Positions 32,664 through 39,903 of a DNA stretch of 47,106 nt are shown here, piece by piece (the first letter of the stretch is position 1; each line of letters begins with the position of its first letter). Both the position numbers and the translations under genes were made by a program. Source of the stretch: a virus; IMG/VR virus record IMGVR_UViG_3300002835_000328, positions 1 through 47,106 of that record, one strand, 5' to 3'. The notes under the pieces were generated by a model. That model searched no databases. It saw only the letters and a list, made by a program, of their open reading frames with translations, and was not told where the DNA came from.

Positions 32664-33079
32664 TTCAGTAGTTCTCTCTTTACCTTTGTCCAATACTCTA
32701 GAGTCTTCGGGTTTCGGTGGCCTTTCGGGCCACCGTTGTGGATCCTAGCCAATTGCTCATCTGTTGCATTCTTAGGAGCATAACGATCCCAATAGGCAAG
32801 GACGATTCGCTTGGCATACTCCTTGTCGAAGCAATCCTCGTAACGACCTCCGATGTTCTTGTCATGCTCAACGGCATCCTGCCAGTAAGAACGCCAAATC
32901 TGAAATGGACCGATTGCTCGTCCATTGTCGCCCACAGCCTTTGCGTTTCCTCGCGACTCAACTTGCTCAATCGCCTGCAAGAGGCGTTCGTGTCGTGAAA
33001 AGGTTGGCACCGCCGCCACAGCAACCGTTGCGTAAATGAGGAGGGCCGACAGGATCAATCTCGCACTTTTCATTTTCAT
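32660..33079 (-). CDS. Exported lytic transglycosylase/lysozyme-like endolysin
   Basis: 139 residues. A hydrophobic start (MKMKSARLILSALLIYATVAVAAVP) looks like a cleavable signal or signal-anchor. The catalytic part has ERLLQAIEQVESRGNAKAVGDNGRAIGPFQI, an SLT/lysozyme-like pattern with Glu in VES as the acid, then LARIHNGGPKGHRN. It cuts the glycan strands of peptidoglycan, either for host lysis or local wall opening. It starts at 33079 after CGGAG. Its first part overlaps the end of the next upstream gene by 113 nt in another frame, which is unusual for this genome. Confidence 0.8.
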   Translation of the reverse strand: MKMKSARLILSALLIYATVAVAAVPTFSRHERLLQAIEQVESRGNAKAVGDNGRAIGPFQIWRSYWQDAVEHDKNIGGRYEDCFDKEYAKRIVLAYWDRYAPKNATDEQLARIHNGGPKGHRNPKTLEYWTKVKRELLK

Positions 33080-33473
33080 GGTTCTCCGTTAGGTAAACAG
33101 GGGGTTCCCTATTACTGGTATCGGCATTCCCGCCCACAGAGATGAAATTTTCCTGACTCTTTTTCTTATCGGAAATGTAGGAGTACAGAAGTACCGAATA
33201 ATTAATCATGTCAAGAATGGTGTCCTCAAGGGACTCATCCTTGACCTCAAACTTACCGGCCTCAAGAAAAGATGACAGTCTGCTCATCTTATCGGTCATT
33301 CGAACGAGCATTCCTGCCTCAGTCTTGCAGATGCCCATCGACTCCACACGGGTGAAGTTGGCAAACGGCTCCACACCATGCTTTCCTGCGTAGTCAGCAT
33401 TCTTCTTTCTCATCAGGTTGCGTGACTTATCGCAGAGGGTCGAGTGCATATTCAGAAGTTCTTCTCGGTTCAT
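32967..33473 (-). CDS. MazG-like/DUF1599 nucleotide-associated protein
   Basis: 168 residues. KKNADYAGKHGVEPFANFTRVESMGICKTEAGMLVRMTDKMSRL and VKDESLEDTILDMINY (given in parts) match the DUF1599/MazG-like helical fold with its acidic metal sites (ES.EDT..D). Such proteins may hydrolyse or bind nucleotides, which suits its place next to dUTPase. The last 37 residues, including a Gly-Cys-rich stretch, are encoded within the overlap with the lysozyme gene and look unstructured. It starts in the dUTPase stop (TAATG). Confidence 0.75.
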   Translation of the reverse strand: MNREELLNMHSTLCDKSRNLMRKKNADYAGKHGVEPFANFTRVESMGICKTEAGMLVRMTDKMSRLSSFLEAGKFEVKDESLEDTILDMINYSVLLYSYISDKKKSQENFISVGGNADTSNREPPVYLTENHENEKCEIDPVGPPHLRNGCCGGGANLFTTRTPLAGD

Positions 33474-34024
33474 TATGAAACTCCGGTAGAGCCAAAGCCA
33501 CCCGCTCTGTTGGTCTTTTGGGCAATGTCCTCGGTGGTGGGTACGAGGTTGTAGTTCAGTACAGGAACCATCTCGGCCTGTGCGATGCGGTCACCGTGGT
33601 TGATTCGAATCGGAATGTTGCTGATGTTCAGCACGATGATCTTAGTCTCATCGGTATAGTCCGAATCAATGATGCCTTCGGCATTGCCCATCACAAGACC
33701 CGCCTTCAGGGCAAGACCAGAGCGGGCATGGATGCGAACAGAGTAACCCTTGGGAATGTCAAAGATGATCCCCGTGGGAACCATCATTCTCTCGCCGGGA
33801 TTGATGACTACCGCTCTTGGACTGTCTGCCTTTTTCCATTCAATCGTTGAAATTGGGGAGGAGATGGAAGTCGAATCAGCATTAAAGCCATCGATCTTCT
33901 TGAGGTTGGGATGAAAGAATGCCCGAAGGTCAAAGCAGGCGGATTCCTGCGTGGCCAAAGCGAGATCGGCCACCTTCGGATGCAACTTCAGGTAACGAAG
34001 CGTCCTTGGTTCATCGTTGTTCAT
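33473..34024 (-). CDS. dut: dUTPase (dUTP diphosphatase)
   Basis: 183 residues. Trimeric enzyme splitting dUTP to dUMP, keeping uracil out of DNA and feeding ThyX. All five motifs are visible: ACFDLRA (1), ARSGLA (2), GIIDSDYT (3), DRIAQAEMVP (4) and the C-terminal RAGGFGSTG (5). It has a roughly 35-residue insert between motif 1 and PGERMMVPTG. The promoter at 34034-34062 leaves only about 9 nt from the -10 to the ATG, so it is nearly leaderless. Confidence 0.96.
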   Translation of the reverse strand: MNNDEPRTLRYLKLHPKVADLALATQESACFDLRAFFHPNLKKIDGFNADSTSISSPISTIEWKKADSPRAVVINPGERMMVPTGIIFDIPKGYSVRIHARSGLALKAGLVMGNAEGIIDSDYTDETKIIVLNISNIPIRINHGDRIAQAEMVPVLNYNLVPTTEDIAQKTNRAGGFGSTGVS

Positions 34025-34033
34025 AGTTCAGAC

Positions 34034-34062
34034 ATTGTATCGCAGCAATCAACCCCCGTCAA
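34034..34062 (-). promoter_or_regulatory. Early/middle promoter of dut
   Basis: Minus strand -35 TTGACG (34057-34062), 17-nt spacer, -10 TACAAT (34034-34039), then 9 nt to the ATG. Confidence 0.65.
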
Positions 34063-34066
34063 GCAA

Positions 34067-34474
34067 TCACTCGCTGTCAGGTGACTTTTTTCTGCCGATG
34101 TTGTACTTGGGAACCAATTCCCAATCCTTCTTTTCCCCGTAAGGCAGAATTTTCAAATACGACACGGGCACTACAGGTTCCTTGCTCTTGGCAGTTTCGA
34201 CAAGTTTGACCAAGCCCCACTCGGCCAATAGGTTTGCGATGGTATTTCGTCGGGCAATGTCGCTCTCGGGGAATGTCGTTGGCATTCCGTCAAGCATGAA
34301 CAATTCCTTGAAATGGACGATGTAGTACTTGCCCTTCTTGTGGAGAATGTGGCAGGACTGGTAGAGTTTATTTTCGGTCTTGGACGAAATCCCGATTCGG
34401 GTAAGCGTTTCCTTGACCTTTAGGAAGTTCTCCTGCTGTGGCAGGGTCACCTCAATGAATGTTGACAAATCCAT
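34067..34474 (-). CDS. regA: RegA translational repressor
   Basis: 135 residues. The block FLKVKETLTRIGIS, KLYQSCHILHKKGKYYIVHFKE, ARRNTIANLLAEWGLVKLV and WELVPKYNIG is almost the T4 RegA sequence. RegA binds start regions of early mRNAs and stops their translation, including clamp-loader mRNAs in T4. An extra acidic tail (KKSPDSE) follows. It lies after gp62 as in T4. A TAAATA box stands at 34504, so a late promoter may add to readthrough from gp45. Confidence 0.95.
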   Translation of the reverse strand: MDLSTFIEVTLPQQENFLKVKETLTRIGISSKTENKLYQSCHILHKKGKYYIVHFKELFMLDGMPTTFPESDIARRNTIANLLAEWGLVKLVETAKSKEPVVPVSYLKILPYGEKKDWELVPKYNIGRKKSPDSE

Positions 34475-34503
34475 GACGATCTCCTAGTTGGGCATACAGG
34501 AGA

Positions 34504-34509
34504 TATTTA
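34504..34509 (-). promoter_or_regulatory. Possible late promoter box before regA
   Basis: Minus strand GACTAAATATC between gp62 and regA; the leader has TAGGAG before the ATG at 34474. A late promoter is unexpected for regA. Confidence 0.45.
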
Positions 34510-34522
34510 GTCAATCCGTGTT

Positions 34523-34909
34523 TCAGGATTTGCGAATTCCGCCCTTGTTGTTTCTTTCCTTGATTTCCTGCAAGTCCCTATCGGTCAGCAAGGCAAGATA
34601 TTCTGCTGCCCTACGGCGACTGACCTGAAAGTGTTCGACCACCAAATCCTCAAGATCGTCCTGCTCTGCCTTGATCCACTTGGCATACCGCTTCTTCTTG
34701 CGAACCGTTGAATACAGATAGTCATACTGCATTCGCTTGTCAAGGAATGGAGCGGCATTCATCTCGTTGGCAGAGAGGATCGTGTCGGGAGTGAACGACA
34801 GCCCACGGTTGACCAAGAAGGGAGTGTATGCCTTCTCTAGGTCTGAATTCTGCTCAAGGATGTTTCCGGTCTTTTCGTTGATGCTCTTCACAAACTCAAA
34901 CGGGTTCAT
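34523..34909 (-). CDS. 62: Clamp loader small subunit, T4 gp62-like
   Basis: 128 residues, shorter than T4 gp62 (187), as I recall for marine relatives. YTPFLVNRGLSFTPDTILSANEMN and DYLYSTVRKKKRYAKWIKAEQDDLE are the conserved parts, and the end has LTDRDLQEIKERNNKGGIRKS. With gp44 it forms the ATP-driven loader that opens the gp45 ring. Its start overlaps the stop of the 239-residue gene (ATGA). In T4 gp62 directly follows 44; here one extra gene lies between. Confidence 0.88.
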   Translation of the reverse strand: MNPFEFVKSINEKTGNILEQNSDLEKAYTPFLVNRGLSFTPDTILSANEMNAAPFLDKRMQYDYLYSTVRKKKRYAKWIKAEQDDLEDLVVEHFQVSRRRAAEYLALLTDRDLQEIKERNNKGGIRKS

Positions 34910-35625
34910 TTTTTCCCTTCACCGACATCAAGGTCATCGATATCGTCATCGCATCTCAATGAGATGATTAACTTTACTGGTATGTAAATCCACTTGTTCT
35001 GATACACATCAAAGAACGAGTGCAGTAGGAACGAGTCGTATGCATTGATGCCATGATAGCGATCAATGAGTGGTGCTTCAACAAAGTCATCGCTCATTGA
35101 GGCAACTTTGTGCTTTGCCTTGGCCTTCTTGCGCTTGCCGTCGATGTCTTCGTAGTCAATCTCAAGGGTCTTGGGCTGTATCTTCTCTAGGATCTTGTCC
35201 ATCCATTTTGAGAAAATTATCTCCGAGGTTCCCGTCAATTCAAAGATCGTGGTCACTTCATCAACTATCTTGGCTTGGCTTTTGGTTGCCTTCACCGCAA
35301 AGTAGTTCTCGCGGTCAACCATGAAGTTTCTGCGAATGGTTTCGCACTCTTCAATGTAGGAGGTGTAGTCGTACTTGTGAGACAACTTCTCCACTACTTC
35401 TATCGTCTGATCCAACTCCTCTTCCGTGAGCATTTGGCTGATTTGCACAACTTTCTGCACGGGATTGGTCAGACCATCCGAAGTGATGAGTTCCTGCCGA
35501 AGAAGATCATTGATCTTGGATATCTCCTCGCGGTACTCCGCGATGAAGTCCTTGATCTTGTACTTCTTGTTGATCAAGTGCAGATTGATCGACAGGTCAT
35601 TGAGGCTAGGGATCTTCTTGTCCAT
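34906..35625 (-). CDS. Unknown gene inside the clamp-loader operon
   Basis: 239 residues from ATG at 35625 (MDKKIPSLNDLSINLHLINK), which has GGGAGG before it; an upstream start would overlap the end of gene 44. The protein looks helical and charged: a repeated (EE)-rich first half (MLTEEELDQTIEVVEKL), then IFELTGTSEIIFSKWMDKILEKI, a basic patch (DGKRKKAKAKHK) and an acidic end. Not recognised. Lying between 44 and 62 it may serve replication or late transcription (a clamp-binding factor is possible), but no clamp-binding motif could be named. A late box lies at 35644. Confidence 0.75.
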   Translation of the reverse strand: MDKKIPSLNDLSINLHLINKKYKIKDFIAEYREEISKINDLLRQELITSDGLTNPVQKVVQISQMLTEEELDQTIEVVEKLSHKYDYTSYIEECETIRRNFMVDRENYFAVKATKSQAKIVDEVTTIFELTGTSEIIFSKWMDKILEKIQPKTLEIDYEDIDGKRKKAKAKHKVASMSDDFVEAPLIDRYHGINAYDSFLLHSFFDVYQNKWIYIPVKLIISLRCDDDIDDLDVGEGKK

Positions 35626-35643
35626 ACCGACCTCCCTTCGCTC

Positions 35644-35649
35644 TCTATT
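35644..35649 (-). promoter_or_regulatory. Possible late promoter box at the end of gene 44
   Basis: Minus strand CGATAAATAGAG, overlapping the last bases of gene 44; the ATG at 35625 has GGGAGG. Confidence 0.45.
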
Positions 35650-36578
35650 TATCGAAAGGTGCAATCGGAAGCAAGCATGAGACAGCAAGCGACTAGGTTG
35701 ATTTCCTGATCCGCGACGAACGCAGACTTGTACTGATACTCCGACAGAATCAGCACGGCCTGTGGAATCGATGGAGCGTCGATGTGGTCTTGCAGAGAAT
35801 CATAAATACGGCGGAAAATTCCTGCCATCTCCTTGTCGGCGTTGTCTACTGCCCACTTGCGGATGCCATTGAAGTCCTTCTTCTTCATCGATTCGATGAG
35901 GGAGTTGACCGTGATGTCCGTAGATGCAGACAGGATGCCCGAGTCAATCGCACCCGACACAGAATAACGCTGAATCAGGTTGAGAACCTTGCGGAAATCG
36001 GGGAAGTTCTTTACGATGAGTTGGGCAACCACCTTCTCGTCATAAGCGATCCCCTCGCTGCCAAGCACGAACTTCGCCCGTTCAAGAAACTCCGATGCAA
36101 GCGTTGGCTTCTCCTTGCTTGGAATCTTGAAGTCGATCATCGTGCAGCGGGAGTGCAGCGGTTCGATGATCCGACTCTTGAAGTTGCAAGTCATGATGAA
36201 GCGACAGTTTGCCGCGAACTCTTCGATGAACCCACGGAGTGCGGGTTGCGTGGACTGCGGATTGAGATAGTCAGCCTCATCAAGGATGACAACCTTCTTC
36301 CCTCCACCAAGGGCAACGGTCGATGCAAAGTTGCGGATGCGAGTCCGCAGCACATCGATGCCGCTGTCCTCACTAGCATTCACGAACAGGTAGTCGATGC
36401 CTAGTTCGTTGCATAGTGCCTTGGCTACCGTAGTCTTGCCGCAACCCGCACCGCCGTTGAGAATCAAGTTGGGGATGTCGCCAGTCTTGGCGATATCCTC
36501 AAACATCTTCTTGATGTTCTTGGGCAGGACGCAATCGGCAATTTTGGCGGGACGATACTTTTCAACGAGAAGCGACAT
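35649..36578 (-). CDS. 44: Clamp loader ATPase, T4 gp44-like
   Basis: 309 residues. LVEKYRPAKIADCVLP, Walker A NGGAGCGKTTVA, Walker B VVILDEADYLN, and the RFC-type sensor SRC (EPLHSRCTMIDF) mark an AAA+ clamp loader. Together with gp62 it loads gp45 onto primer ends. The first 17 nt overlap the end of gene 45. T4 gp44 is 319 residues, so the protein is complete. Confidence 0.95.
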   Translation of the reverse strand: MSLLVEKYRPAKIADCVLPKNIKKMFEDIAKTGDIPNLILNGGAGCGKTTVAKALCNELGIDYLFVNASEDSGIDVLRTRIRNFASTVALGGGKKVVILDEADYLNPQSTQPALRGFIEEFAANCRFIMTCNFKSRIIEPLHSRCTMIDFKIPSKEKPTLASEFLERAKFVLGSEGIAYDEKVVAQLIVKNFPDFRKVLNLIQRYSVSGAIDSGILSASTDITVNSLIESMKKKDFNGIRKWAVDNADKEMAGIFRRIYDSLQDHIDAPSIPQAVLILSEYQYKSAFVADQEINLVACCLMLASDCTFR

Positions 36579-37269
36579 TGGCGATCTTGTTGTTGGAAGC
36601 CTCGTACTCGCTGTCTGCCTCTAGTGAAATCCAATAGGTGATGCCGTTGCTGTTGCGGAACTGACTCACCTTCTTCTCGCTGATGCCCACCTCGTAGGTG
36701 CCAGGAATCATCTTCAGGTTCTCGGTCTTGAAGAGGAAAGAGAAAGCCGCACCGCTCTTGTTCTCTCCGACATCGATGCTGTAGGAGTGGCTTGTGCTGT
36801 CCTTGCGATCAAAGACACGGAGAACCATGCGGTCATCGTCGGTGGACTCCAATGCAAGGTCAGGTGCCTGAAGGACGGATGCAGCCTTCTGCAACTCCGT
36901 GTAGTCCTTGGCCGTGAGGGTGAAGTTCACGGGAGTCCCCGGCATCTTCAACTTCTTATCGGCCTTGACGAGCAGTTCGGGTTCGCTGTAGTAGTACTTC
37001 ACCGAAGCCTTGCTGCCGGTGGAGGAAATCTCCACATAGGAATCGCTGAAGTCAAACTCGGGATCCTTGAACAGGCTGATGGTGGCGAGGAACTTGGACA
37101 AATCCCAAACTCCAAACTCAACATCAAATGTCTCGGTGACGGTGGCTTCAGCGAGGATGTTCTTGGTGGGGCTGATCGTGGTCAGGGTGTTTCCCGGACG
37201 AACGAGCAGATTGCTGTTGATCGTGCTGAAGTTCTTGAGGATTGCGAGTGTGTCTTGGCTGATCTTCAT
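36562..37269 (-). CDS. 45: DNA sliding clamp, T4 gp45-like
   Basis: 235 residues from ATG at 37269 (MKISQDTLAILKNF); T4 gp45 is 228. NFSTINSNLLVRPGNTL, VEFGVWDLSKFLATISLF and the C-terminal WISLEADSEYEAS fit the trimeric clamp fold. In T4 the clamp is also the activator of late transcription with gp33 and gp55, which suits the many late boxes here. A start nine codons upstream is possible, but the ATG at 37269 has TTTGGAG in front. It heads the 45-44-62-regA operon from its own promoter. Confidence 0.95.
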   Translation of the reverse strand: MKISQDTLAILKNFSTINSNLLVRPGNTLTTISPTKNILAEATVTETFDVEFGVWDLSKFLATISLFKDPEFDFSDSYVEISSTGSKASVKYYYSEPELLVKADKKLKMPGTPVNFTLTAKDYTELQKAASVLQAPDLALESTDDDRMVLRVFDRKDSTSHSYSIDVGENKSGAAFSFLFKTENLKMIPGTYEVGISEKKVSQFRNSNGITYWISLEADSEYEASNNKIANVASR

Positions 37270-37296
37270 GGTGTAGTTCTCCAAAGTGTTGCTCAC

Positions 37297-37324
37297 AGTA
37301 TAACGACAGGGACAGCAAAGTCAA
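37297..37324 (-). promoter_or_regulatory. Early/middle promoter of gene 45
   Basis: Minus strand -35 TTGACT (37319-37324), 16-nt spacer, -10 TATACT (37297-37302). Leader of about 25 nt with TTTGGAG. Confidence 0.8.
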
Positions 37325-37341
37325 GCCACTCTCGGTTTCTT

Positions 37342-38748
37342 TCAGCAGCCACCCCAAGCGTTTAGCAAAATTCCAAGATCGATTCCATCTACAAAATTGT
37401 CATTGTTGAAATCGGCTGCTGAATTTGACTGCCCCCACAGGCTCAGGAAAATTCCAAGATCATTTCCGTCTACGATTGAATCCCCGTTCAAGTCGGCAGG
37501 ACAGGGCTGTGGTGCAACTGCCTGCACGGCCTTTGCTGCATCGATCATTCCCCATCCCGTAAGTGTGTCATAGCCTGCGGTTCCCATGTCATCGGCTGTT
37601 GACTTCATCGCATTTTCAACTTGCGTGGGAGTCAAGGTTGGATTTACGGAAAACAGCAGGGCAGCGACACCGGCTGCATATGGCGACGAGAACGATGTGC
37701 CGTCGATGGTAACCCAATTTGTTGAATTGTATCCTGCACTTCCTGTTCTGTCGGTTGTATAGATGGACTGACCGGGAGCAACGAATGCAATTCCGTTGCC
37801 GTAACTTGAGAAAGAAGACTTGGTTCCATTCCTTGAGGCAGAGCCTACAGCATTGACGCTGCTCAATCTTGCGGGGAATCCCATGCCCTCCGTTCCTCCG
37901 TTGCCTGCACTTGCAAAATGCACGATGCCTGCTGCACGGCCTGCCGAATATGCGCTGCTCATTGCATTGGAGGATGTGCCGTAATCGTTGCTGTTGTTGG
38001 TCACCTTTATGCCTGCACCGATTGCCCAATTCAAGGCATTCACCGTCCAACTGATCTGTCCATTCCATGAGCCGCTGCATGGCGTAGTTGCAATGCCTAC
38101 CTTTGCCGATACCACCTTGCAATTGGGAGCGATCCCGACCGTGCCTGATGCGTTGTTGATCCTTGCGGAGATGCATCCTGCCACGGCTGTGCCATGATTG
38201 TCACATTGATTGCTTGGCCCCCCACCCAAGATGCCATTTACGGCACCTGTGGTAAAGTCCCTGCCTTGGTCTAGGTTCAGGTCAGCATGTGTCTCATCCA
38301 CTCCCGTTTCGATGATCATCACTCTGACGGCAGGATTCCCCGTGGTTACATCCCAAGCACCCAAGGCATTCATGTCCCATCCCGCCTGACCGCCACTTGA
38401 GCCGGTGTTGCGAAGACCCCAACATTGAGAGAAGCCGGGATCATTCGGTGGTGGGAAAGTCTGCCTCTCAACGATGACCCATCGATCCTCTTCGATGAAT
38501 TCAATGCTTGGATTTCCCGAAAGTTTAGATGTTGCCTGCTGCATTGACGAAACATCAACCATGTCAACCAAAGTAAGGTTGGGAATGTTCTCGTAGTGGT
38601 GTACGGATTCAATGCCATCAAGCGAGGAAAGTATTCGTGCCTTGTCTGCTGACTGCTTCCATTGGATGAACATGGTATCCACTTGCGGAACTTCGGCAAT
38701 CTGTGGAGGGGCGAGAAGCGACAGGGTGGTTGCTAGAGGTAGCAGCAT
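37342..38748 (-). CDS. Secreted subtilase with C-terminal dockerin-like repeats
   Basis: 468 residues. A signal-like start (MLLPLATTLSLLAPP) and an inhibitor-like propeptide (residues ~20-95) precede the S8 domain: Glu147 in IIETGVDETHADL where subtilases have the catalytic Asp, His185 in NHGTAVAG, Asn283 in SAGNGG and Ser352 in GTSFSSPYAAG. The end (~415-468) has two calcium-loop repeats, DLNGDSIVDGNDLGIFL and DFNNDNFVDGIDLGILL, each followed by a W-G turn. This dockerin-like tail is typical of secreted planctomycete proteins. It probably digests host or competitor surface proteins. It follows the trypsin-like gene by 42 nt and ends beside the gp45 promoter. Confidence 0.88.
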   Translation of the reverse strand: MLLPLATTLSLLAPPQIAEVPQVDTMFIQWKQSADKARILSSLDGIESVHHYENIPNLTLVDMVDVSSMQQATSKLSGNPSIEFIEEDRWVIVERQTFPPPNDPGFSQCWGLRNTGSSGGQAGWDMNALGAWDVTTGNPAVRVMIIETGVDETHADLNLDQGRDFTTGAVNGILGGGPSNQCDNHGTAVAGCISARINNASGTVGIAPNCKVVSAKVGIATTPCSGSWNGQISWTVNALNWAIGAGIKVTNNSNDYGTSSNAMSSAYSAGRAAGIVHFASAGNGGTEGMGFPARLSSVNAVGSASRNGTKSSFSSYGNGIAFVAPGQSIYTTDRTGSAGYNSTNWVTIDGTSFSSPYAAGVAALLFSVNPTLTPTQVENAMKSTADDMGTAGYDTLTGWGMIDAAKAVQAVAPQPCPADLNGDSIVDGNDLGIFLSLWGQSNSAADFNNDNFVDGIDLGILLNAWGGC

Positions 38749-38790
38749 GGTGATCTCCTGCTAGAAGTACGAGATAGAGACAATGGATGT

Positions 38791-39588
38791 TCAGTCGGGA
38801 CAGACATCCTTCCGAAGGGAATTCAAAATTGAAGTTTTGACTTTGCTCATAGGGATGGCATAAATGCTTCCCGTGATATCGCTCTTCATGGACACGATTC
38901 CGATGCACTCTCCCGTGCTTTGCAGGAACAGCCCACCACCACTCATCCCCGGTCCTCCTGCACAGTCGCTCTGTACGAATCTTTGTTCTCCTGTGCTTCC
39001 TGCGGGCTTTCTGTTTCCATGCTGAACTATCCCTGCCGACAAAGTTCCAATTTCGAAAGAGGTGTTGCCAACGGCAAAGACTCTTTCACCAATGGTTGGA
39101 GTCGAAAAGTCAAAAGTTGAATTGCCAATGTTTTCAACCAAGCCGGGTATTTCCTGCAACTGCAAGACCGCTATGTCCTCTTCTGGAACCACAAGAACAA
39201 TGTCTGCCTTGCAGGCATAATACACATTCGTTCCATTTTCCTCCACGGCAAACACAAGTATGTCCTTGGTTCCGTGGGTCTTTGTGACGAAAGGAATCGG
39301 TGCTGAACCGTTTACCGAAAATGCTGCGACCGTGGTGGGTTCGTCTTCAACGACATGGGCAGCGGTAAGTGCATACAACTTTCCATCTTTGCGATACACA
39401 ACACCCGAACCCAATGCATTGTTGTACGAGATTGCAATATTGCAGGAAATTATCCTGCGTATCACCACCGTTCGCTGTGCCTCCATCGACTCATGGAAAG
39501 ACAAAGGGCTGACACCTTTGCAGGCATTCAGCCCTACCGTGGGAAGAGCGACCGCAAGTGCAGCCGCCGCTAGATTACGCATCCGCAT
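38791..39588 (-). CDS. Trypsin/HtrA-like serine protease lipoprotein
   Basis: 265 residues. The signal ends in a lipobox, VGLNAC, so Cys23 is probably lipidated and the enzyme is anchored at a membrane facing the periplasm or outside. The protease has the full chymotrypsin-fold triad: His78 in LTAAHVV, Asp138 in EEDIAVL, Ser216 in GGPGMSGGGLF. There is no PDZ domain, unlike DegP. A perfect T4 late consensus, TATAAATA, lies upstream (39624-39631), followed by a leader with AAAGGAGG. With the downstream subtilase it forms a late two-protease unit. It may process a virion protein or disable a surface receptor. Confidence 0.85.
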   Translation of the reverse strand: MRMRNLAAAALAVALPTVGLNACKGVSPLSFHESMEAQRTVVIRRIISCNIAISYNNALGSGVVYRKDGKLYALTAAHVVEDEPTTVAAFSVNGSAPIPFVTKTHGTKDILVFAVEENGTNVYYACKADIVLVVPEEDIAVLQLQEIPGLVENIGNSTFDFSTPTIGERVFAVGNTSFEIGTLSAGIVQHGNRKPAGSTGEQRFVQSDCAGGPGMSGGGLFLQSTGECIGIVSMKSDITGSIYAIPMSKVKTSILNSLRKDVCPD

Positions 39589-39623
39589 GGTGAGCCTCCT
39601 TTCAACATCGGCTCATACACGGT

Positions 39624-39631
39624 TATTTATA
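39624..39631 (-). promoter_or_regulatory. Perfect late promoter TATAAATA of the protease pair
   Basis: Minus strand TTTATAAATAACC, identical to the T4 late consensus, with a leader of about 35 nt containing AAAGGAGG before the ATG at 39588. Confidence 0.85.
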
Positions 39632-39633
39632 AA

Positions 39634-39705
39634 CTGGCCCAGAAGGATTCGAACCTTCAACCTATCCGTTAACAGCGGATCGCACTACCGTTGTGCTATG
39701 GGCCA
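39634..39705 (-). tRNA. tRNA-Asn (GUU)
   Basis: 72 nt. Acceptor TGGCCCA / TGGGCCA, D-arm GCAC-GTGC, anticodon arm ATCCG-CTGTTAA-CGGAT giving GTT, T-arm GAAGG-TTCGAAT-CCTTC. All stems pair. No CCA encoded. Confidence 0.95.
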
Positions 39706-39710
39706 TCGAA

Positions 39711-39814
39711 GCGTAGCGGAGGACTTGCACCTCTGTTGCTCTGTATCAGATCACCCCTTGCAAGTAGGCGACCCTAGTAAGCCTAGCGGTTTATCCCCTG
39801 CTGCTTAACTACGC
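39711..39814 (-). ncRNA. 104-nt tRNA-bounded structured RNA in the tRNA cluster
   Basis: It lies 5 nt after tRNA-Gly and 5 nt before tRNA-Asn, so tRNA processing would release it. The ends pair as a 7-bp acceptor-like stem (GCGTAGT / GCTACGC). Before the 3' half is a T-arm-like hairpin GAGG-TGCAAGT-CCTC lacking the usual TTC. A 3-bp D-like stem (AGC / GCT) is possible. The centre has TAGGC / GCCTA with an 11-nt loop and a TCTG-ATA-CAGA hairpin, but no normal 7-nt anticodon loop. ACTTGC may pair with GCAAGT of the T-like loop. T4 also has two non-tRNA stable RNAs inside its tRNA cluster. Alternatively, a decayed or intron-containing tRNA. Confidence 0.55.
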
Positions 39815-39819
39815 ATATA

Positions 39820-39891
39820 AGCGAATGATGGGATTCGAACCCACGACCATCGGTTTGGAAAACCGAGACTCTACCGCTGAGTTACATTCGC
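39820..39891 (-). tRNA. tRNA-Gly (UCC)
   Basis: 72 nt. Acceptor GCGAATG / CATTCGC, D-arm ACTC-GAGT, anticodon arm TCGGT-TTTCCAA-ACCGA giving TCC, T-arm GTGGG-TTCGAAT-CCCAT with one G-T closing pair. No CCA encoded. Confidence 0.95.
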
Positions 39892-39903
39892 AAGTATCTA
39901 TAG

